A stretch of DNA of 64,000 nucleotides from JAVVEG01 sp032251455 (GTDB taxonomy: Bacteria; Pseudomonadota; Gammaproteobacteria; Pseudomonadales; Pseudohongiellaceae). The translations under genes and the position numbers were made by a program. Positions 62,878 to 64,000 of the stretch are shown in pieces. Location: NCBI GenBank assembly GCA_032251455.1, contig JAVVEG010000009.1:58397-122396 (forward strand). The letters are read 5' to 3'. The notes beneath the pieces are model-generated. The model saw only the letters and a program-made list of their open reading frames with translations, did not search any database and had not been told where the DNA came from. Every line of letters begins with the position of its first letter. The stretch's first letter is position 1.

Positions 62878-63696
62878 TCAGGCGACCGGGCCTTCTGCCT
62901 CGGGCGCAGGAGCTTCGGCCTGCGTTGCGTCATTGCTGTCAACTGACGCCTTTGCGTCAAGCTCGGGAGTATCTTCACTGATCTCAACAAATTCGCTGTC
63001 ACTGACCAGGTTGCCTTCTCCACGGCCTGCAATACAGGCATCAGCGACCGCGCTGACGTAGAGTTGAATGGCACGGATAGCATCGTCATTGCCCGGAATG
63101 GGAAAGTCCACGCCATCGGGATTGCTATTGGTATCGACCACGCCAATGACTGGAATCCCCAGGTTGTTGGCTTCAGTTACGGCAATGCGCTCATGATCCA
63201 CGTCGATCACAAACAAGGCATCAGGCAGACCGGCCATATCCTTGATACCACCAATGCTGCGTTCAAGTTTTTCTTTGCTGCGGCGCAACATCAAGGCTTC
63301 TTTCTTGGTCAGCCGATCAAAGGTGCCGTCCTGTTCCTGAGCTTCCAGATCACGGAGACGTTTGATCGAACCACGAATGGTTTTATAGTTGGTCAGCATG
63401 CCACCCAGCCAGCGGTGGTTGACATAGGGCATACCTGCACGCTCGGCTTCCTGCTGAACAATCCTGGTGGCTGCTCGCTTGGTTCCAACAAACAAGACTT
63501 TTTTCTTTTTTTCAGCCAGCTTGCGCACTTCATCCAGAGCCGCATTGAAAGCCGGCACAGTGTGTTCGAGATTGATGATATGGATCTTGTTGCGGGCACC
63601 AAAAATGAACTTCTTCATTTTTGGGTTCCAATAGCGGGATTGGTGTCCGAAGTGAACACCCGCCTTGAGCATGTCTTTCATTGAGACAGTAGTCAT
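62878..63696 (-). CDS. rpsB: 30S ribosomal protein S2
   Basis: Small-subunit protein needed for binding S1. KAGVHFGHQSRYWNPKMKKFIFG, IINLEHTVPAF, VLFVGTKRAATRIVQQEAERAGMPYVNHRWLGGMLTNYKTI, DVDHERIAVTEANNLGIPVIGVVDTNSNPDGVDFPIPGNDDAIRAI and YVSAVADACIAGR all match the family. It has 272 residues; the last ~35 are an acidic Ala/Glu/Asp-rich extension not present in E. coli S2 (241). First gene of the rpsB-tsf-pyrH-frr series. Confidence 0.99.
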   Translation of the reverse strand: MTTVSMKDMLKAGVHFGHQSRYWNPKMKKFIFGARNKIHIINLEHTVPAFNAALDEVRKLAEKKKKVLFVGTKRAATRIVQQEAERAGMPYVNHRWLGGMLTNYKTIRGSIKRLRDLEAQEQDGTFDRLTKKEALMLRRSKEKLERSIGGIKDMAGLPDALFVIDVDHERIAVTEANNLGIPVIGVVDTNSNPDGVDFPIPGNDDAIRAIQLYVSAVADACIAGRGEGNLVSDSEFVEISEDTPELDAKASVDSNDATQAEAPAPEAEGPVA

Positions 63697-63868
63697 TGTA
63701 AGTACCTATTTGATCAGGGTTAGGCCTCCACACACCCCATGGCTTAACCTCGTGGCTTTCCAGCCTTGAGGCACCCTAAACACATGTGTCGGTGTGTGTG
63801 CGACATTGTCCGTTATCGAGAACGGATTATTTACTGCCAGCTTCCATGCACACATGGAGCCCACAGCG
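63697..63868 (-). promoter_or_regulatory. rpsB 5' untranslated leader with possible S2 autoregulatory structure
   Basis: About 170 bases between the predicted promoter and the rpsB ATG with no credible reading frame. On the minus strand it contains a hairpin-forming GGC-TGGAAA-GCC element enclosed by CTC/GAG, and other complementary stretches (CACACACCGACA / GTGTGTG). The rpsB leader is known to be autoregulated by S2 in gammaproteobacteria; that this leader has the same structure is inference. The ribosome site (AGGT) is weak, as expected for a regulated start. Confidence 0.45.
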
Positions 63869-63874
63869 GGCAGC

Positions 63875-63903
63875 TTTATACCATAAACCGGCAGGCACAT
63901 AAA
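63875..63903 (-). promoter_or_regulatory. Probable rpsB promoter
   Basis: On the minus strand TATAAA (63880-63875) preceded by TGG, an extended -10, and TTTATG 17 bases further upstream as a weak -35. The position gives the ~170-base leader. The remaining bases 63904-64000 hold no gene that I can see. Confidence 0.5.
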
Positions 63904-64000
63904 GTTTTTCTGCTTATTCTAGGGAGCATCTGAATAAGTCTATGGTCACTCTGGTCTTCAGCCGATTCCGCTATCGAGGCGCACTTTCGCAGGCATGCGT

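Noticed and set aside
63706..63900. 64-codon frame upstream of rpsB
   Set aside because: Overlaps the predicted rpsB leader and promoter; no ribosome site or family resemblance.

Overview
The window is a stretch of core chromosome from a gammaproteobacterium. Two gene orders support this: rpsB-tsf-pyrH-frr-uppS-cdsA-dxr-rseP-bamA-skp-lpxD-fabZ-lpxA-lpxB-rnhB-dnaE-accA-tilS-pyrG-kdsA-eno-ftsB-ispD-ispF-truD-pcm, and nlpD-rpoS / fdxA-mutS / recA-recX. RpoS, ZipA, NlpD, FtsB and a full lipid A and BamA set mean a Gram-negative cell of that class. Several proteins (Pcm, KdsA, the fdxA position) look closer to Pseudomonadales/Cellvibrionales-like lineages than to enterics, but the genus cannot be fixed from this sequence. 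A run of exactly 100 N inside kdsA shows a draft, probably metagenome-derived, assembly. I saw no tRNA, rRNA, insertion sequence, prophage, CRISPR array or transfer signature.

Layout. 1-3.9 kb: 5' part of fadB (fatty-acid beta-oxidation), a secreted polysaccharide deacetylase, a Bax-type glucosaminidase and bolA. 4.0-10.6 kb: + strand operon ylqF-rapA-M16 peptidase, ended by a clear terminator at 10.8 kb. 10.9-20.9 kb: - strand genes for a lipoprotein transglycosylase, ligA, zipA, smc, a beta-CASP metallohydrolase and a small membrane protein. 21.1-24.8 kb: + strand methylcitrate genes prpB, prpC, prpD. 24.9-29.0 kb: - strand DUF1015 protein, recX, recA (SOS box upstream), pncC and a ComFB-like protein. 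29.2-32.3 kb: + strand mutS and fdxA. 32.4-63.7 kb: one long - strand run. It covers stress regulation and envelope activation (rpoS, nlpD, DUF368), protein repair and tRNA modification (pcm, truD), isoprenoid synthesis (ispF, ispD, dxr, uppS), division (ftsB), metabolism (eno, kdsA, pyrG, accA), replication (dnaE, rnhB), lipid A and outer-membrane assembly (lpxA/B/D, fabZ, skp, bamA, rseP, cdsA) and translation (frr, pyrH, tsf, rpsB).

How it works together. The 42-64 kb block links translation factors, phospholipid and lipid A synthesis, undecaprenyl phosphate supply and outer-membrane protein assembly, so envelope growth is tied to protein synthesis. Many neighbours overlap by 4-8 bases, so translational coupling is likely. 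prpBCD with fadB suggests growth on fatty acids, including propionyl-CoA producers.

I found no convincing undescribed multi-gene system. The best second looks are small-scale: a decamer tandem repeat filling the eno-ftsB gap, three D-x-N-G-N motifs in an enlarged BamA loop, a perfect 12-bp hairpin inside the prp cluster, stop/start overlaps suggesting a TTG start for lpxA and possibly a CTG start for lpxB, repeat-encoded linkers in ZipA, the beta-CASP protein and the deacetylase, and absence of surE between truD and pcm.
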